A program made the position numbers and the translations under genes. Below, in pieces: positions 19,982-34,621 of a stretch of DNA of 51,204 nucleotides (positions are counted from its first letter, which is position 1; the number at the start of each line of letters is the position of its first letter). Below the pieces are notes generated by a model. The model saw only the letters and a list, made by a program, of their open reading frames with translations, was not told the origin of the DNA and ran no database searches. Where the stretch lies: positions 11,311 to 62,514 of the forward strand of contig NZ_NHSH01000062.1 of NCBI RefSeq assembly GCF_016653315.1. Direction: 5' to 3'. The DNA comes from Halochromatium roseum. GTDB lineage: Bacteria > Pseudomonadota > Gammaproteobacteria > Chromatiales > Chromatiaceae.

Positions 19982-20574
19982 TGGACCTCAATGAGCTCGA
20001 CTTTAACAACATCAGCGAATGGCCATTGGCGGCGAAAGTCGTCCTCATCCTGTTTGGCTGTGGCGTGATCGGTTTTGCTTGGTACCACTTCATCACCCGC
20101 GGCCAGATCGAGCAGCTGGAGCGCGCTGAGCAGAAGGAGTTGGAGCTGCGCCAGAGTTTCGAGCAGAAGCAGCACAAGGCAGCTAATCTTGAACAGTATC
20201 GGCAGCAGCTCGCCGAGATGGAGGAGACCTTCGGTGCCATGCTGCGCCAACTGCCAGATGAAACCGAGGTGGCGTCGTTGCTGGTCGATGTTTCCCAGAC
20301 GGGTGTGGCAGCCGGGCTCGAGTTTGAGCTGTTTCAGCCGTCCGCTGAAGAAAACAAGGACTTTTATGCGGAATTGCCAATCCGGGTCCGAGTCCGCGGC
20401 CGCTATCATGCGTTTGCGACCTTCATCAGCGGCCTTGCTGCGTTGCCGCGCATTGTGACGGTGCACAATATCGAAATCGGTGGCGAGAGTCGCAGGGGCG
20501 AGCCAAAGGCTTCGATGACCCTTGCTGCAATCGTGAAAACGTATCGCTATCTGGATGAGCCTGAAGCGCAATGA
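19981..20574 (+). CDS. pilO: Type IV pilus assembly protein PilO
   Basis: Inner-membrane partner of PilN. The 197-residue chain has a short cytoplasmic N-terminus, a membrane helix at about residues 17-37 (AAKVVLILFGCGVIGFAWYH), and a coiled coil (EQLERAEQKELELRQSFEQKQHKAANLEQ). The periplasmic domain includes FYAELPIRVRVRGRYHAFATFISGLAALPRIVTVHNIEI, the conserved PilO core. It is joined to pilN by a one-base overlap and to pilP by ATGA, so the set is translationally coupled. Confidence 0.96.
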   Translation: MDLNELDFNNISEWPLAAKVVLILFGCGVIGFAWYHFITRGQIEQLERAEQKELELRQSFEQKQHKAANLEQYRQQLAEMEETFGAMLRQLPDETEVASLLVDVSQTGVAAGLEFELFQPSAEENKDFYAELPIRVRVRGRYHAFATFISGLAALPRIVTVHNIEIGGESRRGEPKASMTLAAIVKTYRYLDEPEAQ

Positions 20575-21170
20575 GGCCGTTAATCAGAGGCCACATGCCG
20601 GCCAGAGTACAGCGGTTCGGTGGCAATAGACGGTTCGGTAGCAATAGACGCGTTGTGCTCTGGCACATGCCCGCGACGCTGACGCTCATGCTGATCTCAG
20701 CCTGTGCTGATCCAGGCCTGCCTGAGCTGGAATCCTATGCCGAGCGTGTGCGGGCGCGGCCGGCTGGGCCGCTTGAGCCGGTGCCGGAGGTCGCCTTGGT
20801 TGCCCCGTTCCCCTATCGGCCGCAGGAGCGGCGTGATCCGTTCATGCTCGACGAGCAAGCGGCTGATGTGGCACAGCGGCGCAACCCCTCCGGCATCTCG
20901 CCCGACCCGCTGCGACCTAAGGAGCCGTTGGAGCGCTATTCGCTCGACTCGCTGCGTATGGTGGGTACCCTGGAGCAGGACCAGACGCGCTGGGCGCTGA
21001 TCATGGACCCCGATGGGATGCTGCACCGTGTGCGCACTGGCAACTATCTTGGGCTCAACGACGGCAGAATCATTCGCGTCGATCCGACCGAGTTGCTGCT
21101 GACCGAGATTATTGAGAAGGCGCCTGGCGAGTGGGACCAGAGGCAGGCATCGATGGCACTAAAACAGTGA
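20571..21170 (+). CDS. pilP: Type IV pilus lipoprotein PilP
   Basis: Inner-membrane lipoprotein that connects PilNO to the PilQ secretin. The lipobox LISAC places the modified Cys at residue 45 when the ATG at 20571 is used. The conserved domain contains YRPQERRDPFM, the SLDSLRMVGTLEQDQTRWALI segment and GNYLGLNDGRIIRVDPTELLLTEII. The 20571 start gives an ATGA overlap with pilO but an unusually long, Arg-rich leader containing an 18-bp duplicated stretch (RFGGNR-RFGSNR). ATG 20595 is an alternative that still keeps the basic residues before the hydrophobic core. Confidence 0.93.
   Translation: MRPLIRGHMPARVQRFGGNRRFGSNRRVVLWHMPATLTLMLISACADPGLPELESYAERVRARPAGPLEPVPEVALVAPFPYRPQERRDPFMLDEQAADVAQRRNPSGISPDPLRPKEPLERYSLDSLRMVGTLEQDQTRWALIMDPDGMLHRVRTGNYLGLNDGRIIRVDPTELLLTEIIEKAPGEWDQRQASMALKQ
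20613..20648. repeat. 18-bp tandem repeat in the pilP leader
   Basis: CGGTTCGGTGGCAATAGA and a copy with one change (20631-20648) encode RFGGNR and RFGSNR ahead of the PilP signal sequence. Confidence 0.85.
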
Positions 21171-21176
21171 GCGGTA

Positions 21177-23441
21177 GTGATCATGAACCTCTCAAGGCCC
21201 CGAGTGAAATCCTTGCTTGAACGACTCGATATGCAGCGGCGGCCGTCGCTGGTCGGCGCTCTTTTCGTGTGCCTGATGGCATTCGTGAGCGTCAGCCCGG
21301 CACTTGGGGCGAGTCTGGAGGTCGCCGAATTTGCCACCTTGCCTGGCAATCAGGTCGAGATCGATCTGGTCTTCTCGGGGGTGCCACCAACGCCGAGTGA
21401 TTTCGCGACCGAGAATCCGGCGCGTATCGCGATCGATTTTCCCGGCGCATCGAACCAGCTCGGCCGTAAGTCGATTCCGATTGGGCTTGGTGTCGCGCAT
21501 AGCCTGGTGGCGATCGAGGCCAGTGATCGCACGCGCGTGGTGATCAACCTGACCGACAGCGCGCCCTATACGCTCAAAACCGAGGGTAATCGCGTGCGGA
21601 TCGCATTGAACCCAGAGTCGGTTGCCGCGGCGCCTCAGACGCGCGCTCGGCGCGACGGCCTTGGCTCGGGGTTTGCTGCCCGCAGTGCGGGACCAGTGAA
21701 GGATATTGATTTTCGCCGTGGCGCGGACGGCGAGGGCCGGGTCACCATCAGCTTACCATCCGCACAGACGCGGGTGAATGTGACTGAAGAGGGCCGCGAC
21801 GTCATCGTCGGCATCAGCAATGCCACGCTGCCGCAGAGGCTCTTCCGTCGCCTCGACGTGGTTGATTTTGGCACGCCGGTGGTTGCCGTTGAGTCACGTG
21901 GGGTGGGAAGTGATGTGCGCGTCGACATCCAGACCACCAATGAGTTTGACTACCTCGCGTATCAGACCGAGAACCTTTTCACGATCGAGTTCCGAGCGCT
22001 GACGGCCGCGGAGAAGGAGCAACTGGCCCGCGAGCAGATCGTCTTTTCAGGTGACCGTCTATCGCTGAATTTTCAAGACATCGAAGTGCGCGCGGTGCTG
22101 CAGCTGCTGGCTGATTTTACTGGATTGAATCTCGTGGCGAGCGACACCGTCAGTGGCAGCATCACGCTGCGGCTTAAAGACGTGCCTTGGGATCAAGCGC
22201 TGGACATCATCTTAAAGACCAAAGGATTGTCGATGCGACAGACTGGGAACGTCATCATGGTCGCTCCAGCGCAGGAAATCGCAGCAAACGAACTGCTTGA
22301 ACTTGAATCACGGCAGCAGATTGAGGAGCTCGCACCGCTGCGCACAGAATTCGTACAGATCAACTATGCGAAGGCGACCGACATCGCAGAACTCTTGGAA
22401 GGCCATCGAGAGCAGGTTGGAGGTATCGCCAATATCGGCAATACGCAACAATTTACCATGTCTAGCCAGCGGGTTGCCCCAATGCTGTCAGAGCGGGGGT
22501 CAGTAACCTCCGATCCGCGCACCAATGCATTGATTATTGAGGAGACAGTGGACCGTCTCTCAGCGATCCGCGAGCTTATTGCGCGCCTTGACATTCCTGT
22601 CCGACAAGTCTTGATCGACGCTAGGGTTGTCATCGCCAGCAACGAGTTTGCACGGGATTTGGGTGTTCGCTTCGGCGTAAGTGGCTCGACCGGCAGTAGT
22701 AAGGGTAATCAATTGTTGGTCGCTGGAGGTCAGGATCCTGGCGCTGGTGGCATCGATGGTGTTGGCAGTTTTGACGCAGGACCCTATGGTTTCGACCTTG
22801 AGTCCGGCACGCCATTTAACTCAATCATCACTAACGACAGTAATGCACCGAACCTTTGGGTCAACTTGCCCGCAGCCACCCCATCTGGGGCGATCAACTT
22901 TCTACTTGGCAAGGTTGGCTCACATTTGATTACGCTTGAGCTTTCCGCGATGCAACGAGAAAATCGAGGCGAGATCGTGTCAAGTCCGCGTGTTGTTACA
23001 TCCGATCAGACTCAGGCGAGCATCTCGGTGGGTACAAAAATTCCTTACAGGAACGATCAGGGTGATGGAGCAATCGTTACTCAGTTCGAAGATGCGACGT
23101 TGAAGCTGAATGTGACACCGCACATCACGCCCGATGATCGGATCATTATGGATCTTGAGGTGAACAAGGACTCGCCAGACTACGCCAATGCGGGACCAGA
23201 TGGCGTTCCAATCGAGAAGAAGTCGGTGACGACCAATGTCTTGGTCGACAACGGCGAGACGATCGTGCTCGGGGGTGTCTACGAACGCAATCAGTCAGTT
23301 GCGCGCGAGCAAGTGCCGTGGCTAGGCGATCTGCCGGTGGTGGGTAATCTGTTCAGGACGACGAGTCGCCTCGACAATAACGAAGAGTTATTGATCTTCG
23401 TGACCCCAAAGATCCTGGAGTCGGATATCGCCGTACGCTGA
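21177..23441 (+). CDS. pilQ: Type IV pilus secretin PilQ
   Basis: Outer-membrane secretin that forms the gated pore for the pilus. The 754-residue chain begins with a signal peptide (basic RRPSL, then VGALFVCLMAFVSVSPALGA; cleavage after ALGA is plausible). Two AMIN domains that bind peptidoglycan follow (about 45-145 and 170-265). The secretin/TonB short domain is at about 290-360 (LNFQDIEVRAVLQLLADFTGLNLV), and an N1-type domain and the secretin beta-barrel follow. The C-terminal signature VPWLGDLPVVGNLFR and LLIFVTPKIL are intact. The gene starts at GTG 21177 or ATG 21183. Six bases separate it from pilP. A Gly/Ser-rich loop at about 500-545 lies in less GC-rich DNA. Confidence 0.96.
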   Translation: MIMNLSRPRVKSLLERLDMQRRPSLVGALFVCLMAFVSVSPALGASLEVAEFATLPGNQVEIDLVFSGVPPTPSDFATENPARIAIDFPGASNQLGRKSIPIGLGVAHSLVAIEASDRTRVVINLTDSAPYTLKTEGNRVRIALNPESVAAAPQTRARRDGLGSGFAARSAGPVKDIDFRRGADGEGRVTISLPSAQTRVNVTEEGRDVIVGISNATLPQRLFRRLDVVDFGTPVVAVESRGVGSDVRVDIQTTNEFDYLAYQTENLFTIEFRALTAAEKEQLAREQIVFSGDRLSLNFQDIEVRAVLQLLADFTGLNLVASDTVSGSITLRLKDVPWDQALDIILKTKGLSMRQTGNVIMVAPAQEIAANELLELESRQQIEELAPLRTEFVQINYAKATDIAELLEGHREQVGGIANIGNTQQFTMSSQRVAPMLSERGSVTSDPRTNALIIEETVDRLSAIRELIARLDIPVRQVLIDARVVIASNEFARDLGVRFGVSGSTGSSKGNQLLVAGGQDPGAGGIDGVGSFDAGPYGFDLESGTPFNSIITNDSNAPNLWVNLPAATPSGAINFLLGKVGSHLITLELSAMQRENRGEIVSSPRVVTSDQTQASISVGTKIPYRNDQGDGAIVTQFEDATLKLNVTPHITPDDRIIMDLEVNKDSPDYANAGPDGVPIEKKSVTTNVLVDNGETIVLGGVYERNQSVAREQVPWLGDLPVVGNLFRTTSRLDNNEELLIFVTPKILESDIAVR

Positions 23442-23525
23442 CGGGGCGACTGTCATGGCCGCTTGCCAACCTCGAACTCGGCCTACAGCTTGCTAGTGAT
23501 CGGCAAATCTGGCATACCTAGCATC

Positions 23526-24050
23526 ATGATCAGACCACCAAACATCTTTCTCGTCGGCCCGATGGGCGCAGGCAAGAGCACCGTCGGCCGGCAGTTGGCC
23601 GAGGCGCTGGGTTACGAGTTCCGCGATAGCGACCAGGAGATTCAGCGCCGAACCGGCGTCGATATCCCGACCATCTTTGAGTTCGAAGGTGAGGAGGGCT
23701 TCCGCAAGCGCGAGCGTGGGGTTGTTGAAGACTTGGCGCAAGAAGAGGGTATCGTGCTCGCCACCGGCGGTGGCGTGGTGCTCACCCCCGAGAATCGCCA
23801 GCAGCTGGCTGCGCGTGGCTTCGTGATCTACCTGCATTGCAGCCCAGAGCAGCAGTTTGCGCGTACGGCGCGCGATCGCAGTCGCCCGCTGATCGATACC
23901 GATGATCCGCAACAGCGGCTACGGGATCTGATGGCCGAGCGCGAGCCTATCTATCGCCAGGTTGCGGATATGGTGGTCTCGACGGAGCGTCGTGGTACCG
24001 CCTCGGTGGTCAAAGAGATCCGCCGGCGTTTCGAGGACGAAGAACTCTAG
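23526..24050 (+). CDS. aroK: Shikimate kinase
   Basis: Phosphorylates shikimate with ATP in the shikimate pathway to aromatic amino acids. The 174-residue chain starts [25 protein letters not shown] with the Walker A loop GPMGAGKS. The shikimate-binding SDQEI and FRKRE positions, LATGGGVVL and the lid RDRSRPLID are present. The ATG at 23526 gives the standard N-terminus; a longer frame from 23463 does not. It sits between pilQ and aroB, the common gammaproteobacterial arrangement, with one base before aroB. Confidence 0.97.
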   Translation: MIRPPNIFLVGPMGAGKSTVGRQLAEALGYEFRDSDQEIQRRTGVDIPTIFEFEGEEGFRKRERGVVEDLAQEEGIVLATGGGVVLTPENRQQLAARGFVIYLHCSPEQQFARTARDRSRPLIDTDDPQQRLRDLMAEREPIYRQVADMVVSTERRGTASVVKEIRRRFEDEEL

Positions 24051-24051
24051 T

Positions 24052-25179
24052 ATGCGCACCCTAGGTCCAGTCTCGTTTGTGGATGCAGAGCGCCAACGGC
24101 TTGACGTTGAGCTTGGCGAGCGCAGCTATCCGATCTTCATCGGCCGCCATCTGCTGTCGGATCCAGCCTGCTACCGCCCGTACATCGTTGGTGAGCGAGT
24201 GATGATCGTGTCCAACGAGACCGTTGCTCCGCTCTACTTGGACGCACTGCGGGCGGGCTTGAAAGGGTTTGAGATCGATCAGGTGATCCTGCCGGATGGT
24301 GAGCGCTATAAGGATCTGGCGACACTCAATTGCATCTTCGATGCGCTGCTTGAGCGCCGCTGTGGCCGAGATGTGACCGTTGTCGCCCTCGGTGGCGGTG
24401 TCGTTGGTGATATGGCTGGTTTTGCAGCAGCCTGTTATCAGCGTGGCGTGCCCTTCATTCAGGTGCCGACGACGCTGCTGGCGCAGGTCGACTCATCGGT
24501 TGGCGGCAAGACCGGTGTCAACCATCCCGCTGGCAAGAACATGATTGGCGCCTTTCATCAACCGCGCGCGGTCATCGCCGACACCGCAACACTCGAGACC
24601 TTGCCCGAGCGCGAGCTTTCGGCAGGCTTGGCGGAGGTCATCAAGTATGGCCTGATCTCGGACCGGCCCTTCTTTGACTGGCTCGAAGACCAGGTGCCCG
24701 CACTGCGGGCCCTTGATCCGGCCGCTCTGGCAACCGCGATCGCCCGTTCTTGTGAAAATAAGGCCTTGATCGTTGCCGCGGATGAGCGCGAGTCGGGCCA
24801 GCGCGCGCTGCTGAATCTCGGCCATAGCTTCGGTCACGCGATCGAGGCAGGAACCGGTTACGGCACTTGGCTGCATGGTGAGGCCGTCGGCGTTGGGCTG
24901 GTGATGGCGGCCCAGCTCTCTGAGCGTCTCGGCTGGCTCGAGCCGGCCGATACCGCTCGGATTCAGGATGTGGTCGCCCTCGCTGGACTGCCCATTGTGC
25001 CGCCCGATAGCCTGCCGAGCGAGCGTTGGCTCGAGCTGATGGCCGTCGATAAGAAGGTGCAGCGTGGGCGGTTGCGCTTGGTCTTGTTACAAGGGATCGG
25101 GGAGGCGCTGCTGACTGCCGATATCGATGCTGGTCAGCTCCAAGCCACCATTGCAGCTGCTCAGGGCGCGACCGCTTGA
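24052..25179 (+). CDS. aroB: 3-dehydroquinate synthase
   Basis: NAD- and metal-dependent enzyme converting DAHP to 3-dehydroquinate, the second step of the shikimate pathway. The 375-residue chain contains [13 protein letters not shown], the glycine-rich [24 protein letters not shown] and [27 protein letters not shown]. The metal ligands lie in [27 protein letters not shown] and [10 protein letters not shown]. The ATG at 24052 lies one base after the aroK stop, so the two genes are coupled. A longer frame from 23962 reads through the aroK 3' end and was not used. No damX follows, although this gene is common there in gammaproteobacteria. Confidence 0.97.
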   Translation: MRTLGPVSFVDAERQRLDVELGERSYPIFIGRHLLSDPACYRPYIVGERVMIVSNETVAPLYLDALRAGLKGFEIDQVILPDGERYKDLATLNCIFDALLERRCGRDVTVVALGGGVVGDMAGFAAACYQRGVPFIQVPTTLLAQVDSSVGGKTGVNHPAGKNMIGAFHQPRAVIADTATLETLPERELSAGLAEVIKYGLISDRPFFDWLEDQVPALRALDPAALATAIARSCENKALIVAADERESGQRALLNLGHSFGHAIEAGTGYGTWLHGEAVGVGLVMAAQLSERLGWLEPADTARIQDVVALAGLPIVPPDSLPSERWLELMAVDKKVQRGRLRLVLLQGIGEALLTADIDAGQLQATIAAAQGATA

Positions 25180-25255
25180 ACGCGGAGAGGCCAATGCTGA
25201 TTGCGGATGCTCAGGCGCTCCAGGGTCCTGCGTGGCAACCTGGCGATGATGCTGT

Positions 25256-25303
25256 TGCACCAAGTCGGCTCAGTCTAGCGCCTTGTTGCACCTGATTGGC
25301 ACA
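25256..25303 (+). promoter_or_regulatory. Two NtrC-like binding sites upstream of gltB
   Basis: TGCACCAAGTCGGCTCA (25256-25272) and TGCACCTGATTGGCACA (25287-25303) both fit TGCACC-N5-GGnnCA, close to the NtrC consensus TGCACC-N5-GGTGCA. They start 31 bases apart, about three helical turns, as in the classic glnA enhancer. Their centres would lie about 115 and 85 bases upstream of the start predicted from the -24/-12 element. Inference from pattern and spacing. Confidence 0.5.
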
Positions 25304-25353
25304 GATGTTTGCCGCCTTGAAGAGGGTGGCACAGTCAATCGCTGGCTGCCGCA

Positions 25354-25369
25354 TGGCATAGCGACTGCA
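25354..25369 (+). promoter_or_regulatory. Candidate sigma-54 (-24/-12) promoter for gltBD
   Basis: TGGCAT-AGCGA-CTGCA has GG and GC ten bases apart and matches TGGCAC-N5-TTGCA in most positions. The predicted start is near 25380, leaving a leader of about 227 bases before gltB. No other gene is visible in the 427-base gap. Confidence 0.5.
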
Positions 25370-25606
25370 TCCACAGTATGATTGGCGGTTCGCTCTCTGT
25401 AGCGCGTGTTAGAACTGGGTGCGCCCGGTGCTTGACGTCAAAGGCGCTGCGAGCTCATCGCCATCGGTTGGCTCCGCGATGCCGCGGCGTCAGCCACGAC
25501 CCACGCGTAAAACCACTTTAATCCAAACCGGAACTTCCCCGACTGTTCGAGGCACTGAGGGGACGTCTTTTTGACCGTAATGTACCCGGTTTAGGGAGGT
25601 CCGCTG

Positions 25607-30278
<4,672 letters not shown>

Positions 30279-30286
<8 letters not shown>

Positions 30287-31745
30287 GCCAACCGGATTCA
30301 TGGAGTATGAGCGCATCGAGCTGGCCTATCAGCCGGCCTCCGATCGCGTCGTCCACTACAACGAGTTTGTCAAGCCAATGACCGATGCCGAGATCGGTAT
30401 CCAGGGCGCGCGCTGCATGGACTGCGGCATTCCGTATTGCCATCAGGGCTGCCCGGTCAACAACATCATTCCGGATTGGAACGATCTGGTCTATCAGCAG
30501 GACTGGGAATCGGCGATCGAGGTCTTGCACTCGACTAATAATTTCCCCGAGTTCACCGGACGCATCTGCCCGGCGCCTTGTGAGGCGAGCTGTACGCTGA
30601 ACATCGACGACCAGCCGGTGGCGATCAAGGCGATCGAGCGCGCGATTGCCGATAAGGCCTGGGAGCAGGGTTGGGTCAAGCCACAGGTGCCGACCCATCG
30701 CACTGGCAAGCGCATCGCCGTGGTGGGCTCGGGTCCAGCTGGCCTGGCCTGTGCCCAGCAGCTCGCCCGTGCCGGCCATACGGTCTCGCTGTACGAAAAA
30801 GAGGACCGCATCGGCGGCCTACTGCGCTACGGCATCCCAGACTTCAAGCTGGCCAAGACCATGATCGACCGGCGCATGAGCCAGATGCGCGCCGAGGGCG
30901 TCGAGTTCCATACCCACTGCCACATCGGCGTCGACCTGCCGATTGCCACGCTGATGGAGGACTACGATGCGGTCGTCCTCTCCGGTGGCTCGGAGAAGCC
31001 GCGTGATCTCGATGTCCCCGGGCGTAGCTTCAACGGCATCCATTTCGCGATGGACTTCCTGCGCGCCAACTCCAAACGCGTTCAAGGCGTGTACGTTCCG
31101 GATGAGGATTTCATCAGCGCCCACGATCAGCATGTGATCGTGATTGGCGGCGGCGACACGGGCTCCGATTGCATTGGCACCTCCAATCGTCACGGTGCCA
31201 TGTCGGTCACCCAGATCGAGATCCTCGACAAGCCGCCGGAGAAGGAAGACAAGGGGTTGACCTGGCCTAACTGGCCGAACAAGCTGCGCACCTCGACCTC
31301 GCAGGAGGAAGGTTGTGAGCGGCTGTGGAATGTGCTTACCAAGTCATTCGAGTCCGATGCTGACGGCAACGTCACGGCCTTGAACTATGTTCTAGTGCGC
31401 TGGGACAAGGATGAAAACGGGCGTTGGCAGATGTCAGAGGTTGAAGGCTCCGAGGCTCAGCTCAAGGCCGATCTGGTCCTGCTCGCAATGGGCTTCGTGC
31501 ACCCGGTGCACGAAGGGATGCTCGAGGAGCTACAGGAGGCGAAAGGCCTGGAGCTTGATTCCCGCGGTAACGTTAAAGGCAGTACCGAGGGCGCCAAGGC
31601 CTACTTCACCAATGTCGATGGCGTTTTTGCCGCTGGTGATATGCGGCGGGGTCAGTCGTTGGTGGTCTGGGCGATCCGCGAGGGCCGGCAGTGCGCGCGC
31701 GCCGTTGATGAATGGCTGATGGGGCGATCCGATCTCCCACGCTGA
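30279..31745 (+). CDS. gltD: Glutamate synthase, small (beta) subunit
   Basis: Flavin- and iron-sulfur subunit that passes electrons from NADPH to GltB. The 488-residue chain starts [14 protein letters not shown] at ATG 30279, inside the end of gltB, with an AGAGAGG box about nine bases upstream. The N-terminal Cys motifs [14 protein letters not shown] and [12 protein letters not shown] bind 4Fe-4S clusters. Two nucleotide-binding folds follow: [19 protein letters not shown] for FAD and [17 protein letters not shown] for NADPH. The C-terminus has [19 protein letters not shown]. The eight-base overlap keeps subunit stoichiometry tight. Confidence 0.98.
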
Positions 31746-31764
31746 GATTGACCCAGGAGACACT

Positions 31765-32307
31765 ATGGAACCACTGAAGGGGACAACCATCCTGTCGGTA
31801 CGCCGCGGGCGCAATGTCGTGATCGGCGGTGATGGGCAGGTGTCGCTTGGCAATACCGTTGTCAAGGGCAACGCGCGCAAGGTGCGCCGGCTCTACAAGG
31901 ATCGCGTGCTTGCCGGTTTTGCCGGTGCCACGGCGGATGCGTTCACCCTATTCGAACGTTTCGAGGCCAAGCTCGAGCGCCATCAGGGCCATCTCACCCG
32001 CTCGGCGGTCGAACTGGCGAAGGACTGGCGCACCGATCGCATGCTGCGGCGACTGGAGGCGATGCTCTGTGTCGCTGATCATGAGGCCTCGCTCATCATC
32101 TCGGGCACCGGCGATGTGCTTGAGCCCGAATACAATCTGATGGCGATTGGCTCTGGTGGCTCGTTCGCGGCCTCGGCGGCGCGCGCGCTGTTGGAGAATA
32201 CCGAACTCGGCGCGCGTGAAATCGTTGAGCGCTCGCTTGGGATTGCCGCCGACATCTGTATCTATACGAATCGCAACCTCGTGCTCGAGGAACTTGCCGA
32301 CGATTAG
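31765..32307 (+). CDS. hslV: HslV peptidase subunit of the HslVU protease
   Basis: Proteasome-like threonine peptidase that forms a double hexamer capped by HslU and degrades regulatory and misfolded proteins in the cytoplasm. The 180-residue chain reads [44 protein letters not shown]-like core sequence. The nucleophile is expected to be Thr7, exposed after removal of six residues, a slightly longer propeptide than the E. coli one (Met only). The conserved [10 protein letters not shown] and [16 protein letters not shown] segments are intact. A CCAGGAGA box precedes the ATG. It follows gltD by only 19 bases, which may put it in the gltBD transcript. Confidence 0.97.
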   Translation: MEPLKGTTILSVRRGRNVVIGGDGQVSLGNTVVKGNARKVRRLYKDRVLAGFAGATADAFTLFERFEAKLERHQGHLTRSAVELAKDWRTDRMLRRLEAMLCVADHEASLIISGTGDVLEPEYNLMAIGSGGSFAASAARALLENTELGAREIVERSLGIAADICIYTNRNLVLEELADD

Positions 32308-32443
32308 CGCGGCGGGCTAGCCGTGGCGCCCGCGGAGGGCTCTTGGGCTGCCGCGGTCATCGGCCAGCTAGCCTACCGAATTGACCCATCTCGCCGCGTG
32401 GCACGCCTAGCTGTCGCCGGCATCTTCTTGATCGACCTCGCTT

Positions 32444-33781
32444 ATGTCCGACACCACCACACCGAAACGCATCGTTGCCGAGCTTGATAAGCACATCGTC
32501 GGTCAGGACCAGGCCAAGCGCGCGGTGGCGATCGCGCTGCGCAACCGTTGGCGTCGGGCCCAGATCCCGGAGCCGATGCGCTCGGAGATCACGCCGAAGA
32601 ATATCCTGATGATCGGCCCCACCGGCGTCGGCAAGACCGAGATCGCGCGCCGGCTGGCGCGGCTGGCGAATGCGCCTTTCATCAAGGTCGAGGCGACCAA
32701 GTTCACCGAGGTCGGTTACGTCGGGCGCGATGTCGAGTCGATCATCCGTGACCTCGCCGACATGGCGATCAAGATGGAGCGTGAGCAACAGATGCTCGGC
32801 AACCGCGAGCGCGCCGAGACCGCCGCTGAGGAGCGTATCCTCGACGCGTTGCTGCCGCCACCCTCAGACTTTGATGAAGACAGCCGCGGTCGTGGTGCCA
32901 CGTCCGGCACGCGCGAGAAGTTCCGCCAGAAGTTGCAGGCCGGCGAGCTTGACGAGCGCGAGATCGAGATCGAGGTGAGCCTGGCGCCACTCGGCGTCGA
33001 GATCATGGCGCCGCCCGGCATGGAGGACATGACCAATCAGCTGCAGGGGCTGTTCAAGAACCTCGGCTCAAACCGCTCTAAGCGTCGCAAGCTGCGCATC
33101 AGAGAGGCGCGTAAGGTGCTGCTCGATGAAGAGGCCGCCAAGCTGATCAACGAGGAAGAGATGAAGCTCAAGGCGATGGACAATGTCGAGCAGAACGGCA
33201 TCGTCTTCCTGGATGAGATCGACAAGGTCACCCGCCGCGCCGAGCAGAGCGGTGGTGCTGATGTCTCCCGCGAAGGCGTGCAGCGCGATCTGCTGCCCTT
33301 GGTTGAGGGCAGTACCGTCTCGACCAAGCACGGCATGGTGAAGACCGACCACATCCTGTTCATTGCCTCGGGTGCCTTCCATCTAGCCAAGCCCTCGGAT
33401 CTGGTGCCTGAGCTACAGGGCCGACTGCCGATCCGGGTTGAACTTCAGGCGCTGACCTCGGATGATTTCATCCGCATCCTGACCGAGCCTGATGAATCGC
33501 TCACCGATCAATATGCAGCGCTGCTGGCGACCGAAGGCGTGACAATTAATTTTAGCGAAGACGGGATTCGACGCATCGCCGAGATCGCCTACCAGGTCAA
33601 TGAGCGCACCGAGAACATCGGTGCCCGTCGCCTGCATACGGTGATGGAGCGCTTGCTTGAGGATGTCTCCTTCAACGCCACCGAGATGGACCGAGTGACC
33701 GTTACCATCGACGCGAACTACGTCGATAAGAGTCTCGGCGAGCTAGCTGCGGACGAGGACCTGTCACAGTACATCCTCTAG
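32444..33781 (+). CDS. hslU: HslU ATPase subunit of the HslVU protease
   Basis: AAA+ unfoldase that feeds substrates into HslV. The 445-residue chain has the expected order: an N-terminal [31 protein letters not shown] segment, Walker A ([14 protein letters not shown]), the variable I domain at about 110-240, Walker B ([11 protein letters not shown]), the sensor and arginine-finger region ([13 protein letters not shown]) and the C-terminal domain ending DEDLSQYIL, the tail that docks into HslV. It lies 136 bases after hslV, so a separate promoter or processed transcript is possible. Confidence 0.98.
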   Translation: MSDTTTPKRIVAELDKHIVGQDQAKRAVAIALRNRWRRAQIPEPMRSEITPKNILMIGPTGVGKTEIARRLARLANAPFIKVEATKFTEVGYVGRDVESIIRDLADMAIKMEREQQMLGNRERAETAAEERILDALLPPPSDFDEDSRGRGATSGTREKFRQKLQAGELDEREIEIEVSLAPLGVEIMAPPGMEDMTNQLQGLFKNLGSNRSKRRKLRIREARKVLLDEEAAKLINEEEMKLKAMDNVEQNGIVFLDEIDKVTRRAEQSGGADVSREGVQRDLLPLVEGSTVSTKHGMVKTDHILFIASGAFHLAKPSDLVPELQGRLPIRVELQALTSDDFIRILTEPDESLTDQYAALLATEGVTINFSEDGIRRIAEIAYQVNERTENIGARRLHTVMERLLEDVSFNATEMDRVTVTIDANYVDKSLGELAADEDLSQYIL

Positions 33782-34621
33782 GCTATGATCTCCGGGCGGC
33801 TTGCCGAGCGTTATGACCGCTCTGCTGACTGATATCTATCGCCGATCAGTTGTCGTCGGCTGTTCCATACCGCTCCGGGTCGGGCAGCGACGACCTAGGA
33901 CGCCGTGAGTCCGTCTTTGGTGGCTTGTCGACGGCATCTATGCCGTCGACAAGCCCACCGCTACCCGACGCTAGGCTAGGCGCTGCCATCGACTGACGCG
34001 TTCTGGGTATAGCGCCACAGCTCCCGGCTCGATCTGGGTCACCGATCGCCCGCGGGCAATCACCTTCAGCCGTCGATAGCGACAACAGCACGTTGTTACG
34101 CTGTTGTGTCAGACCGGTTGGCTCGCGATCCTCTTCGAGCCGCGGCTCGGCCGACGCCTTCAGGGTACCAACGCTGCTGACCGAATCCCAACTTGGAGGC
34201 CAGCCTCAACGACGCGCTGCTCGATTTGCCGCGCGTTCCTCAAATACCCCTGAGTGGGCTAGGTGGCTGCGCAGTCTGCCACTGGCCAATGATTTCGAGG
34301 GATTGGAGTACCTTGACAATCACCGGAGCGGCGTTGTGTGGTTGGTGTCGATATCAAACTATTGCGCTAGATCGATGCTCTAGGCCACCCGAGTAGATGC
34401 CCGAGGTGGGCGTGGACGCCTCACGATGCTCCTGACATCCTGCCATAGACCTGACTCGGCCTTAAACTGTGACCGCTATCTCAGAAGAGCGTTGAACGCT
34501 GGTGAGTTGGTCAGATTTGAGATCAGTTTCACTGCGCTAAGCTGGTCTTTCGCCTAACTTCTCGGAAAACGTCATATCGCTTGGTCTGAATTGACAAGCG
34601 TCGAAAAGCGGAACCGATCTC
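33782..34621. other. 840-base intergenic region between hslU and the minor-pilin cluster
   Basis: No coding sequence is recognisable. Frames 33846-34091 (minus) and 34093-34383 (plus) have no family resemblance. The notable element is a long hairpin at 33922-33955. The fimT promoter should lie in the last 100 bases: TTGACA at about 34594 could be a -35, but no clear -10 follows at the right distance. Confidence 0.5.
33922..33955. terminator. Long perfect hairpin, possible hslU terminator
   Basis: The 16 bases at 33922-33937 and their exact reverse complement at 33940-33955 give a 16-bp stem (practical loop about four bases) about 140 bases after the hslU stop. No T-run follows on either strand, so a factor-independent terminator is uncertain; a binding palindrome or RNA structure is also possible. 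Confidence 0.45.

Noticed and set aside
25299-25316. TGGCACAGATGTTTGC as a sigma-54 promoter
   Set aside because: GG and GC are 11 bases apart instead of 10, so the -24/-12 spacing is wrong; the element at 25354 fits better.
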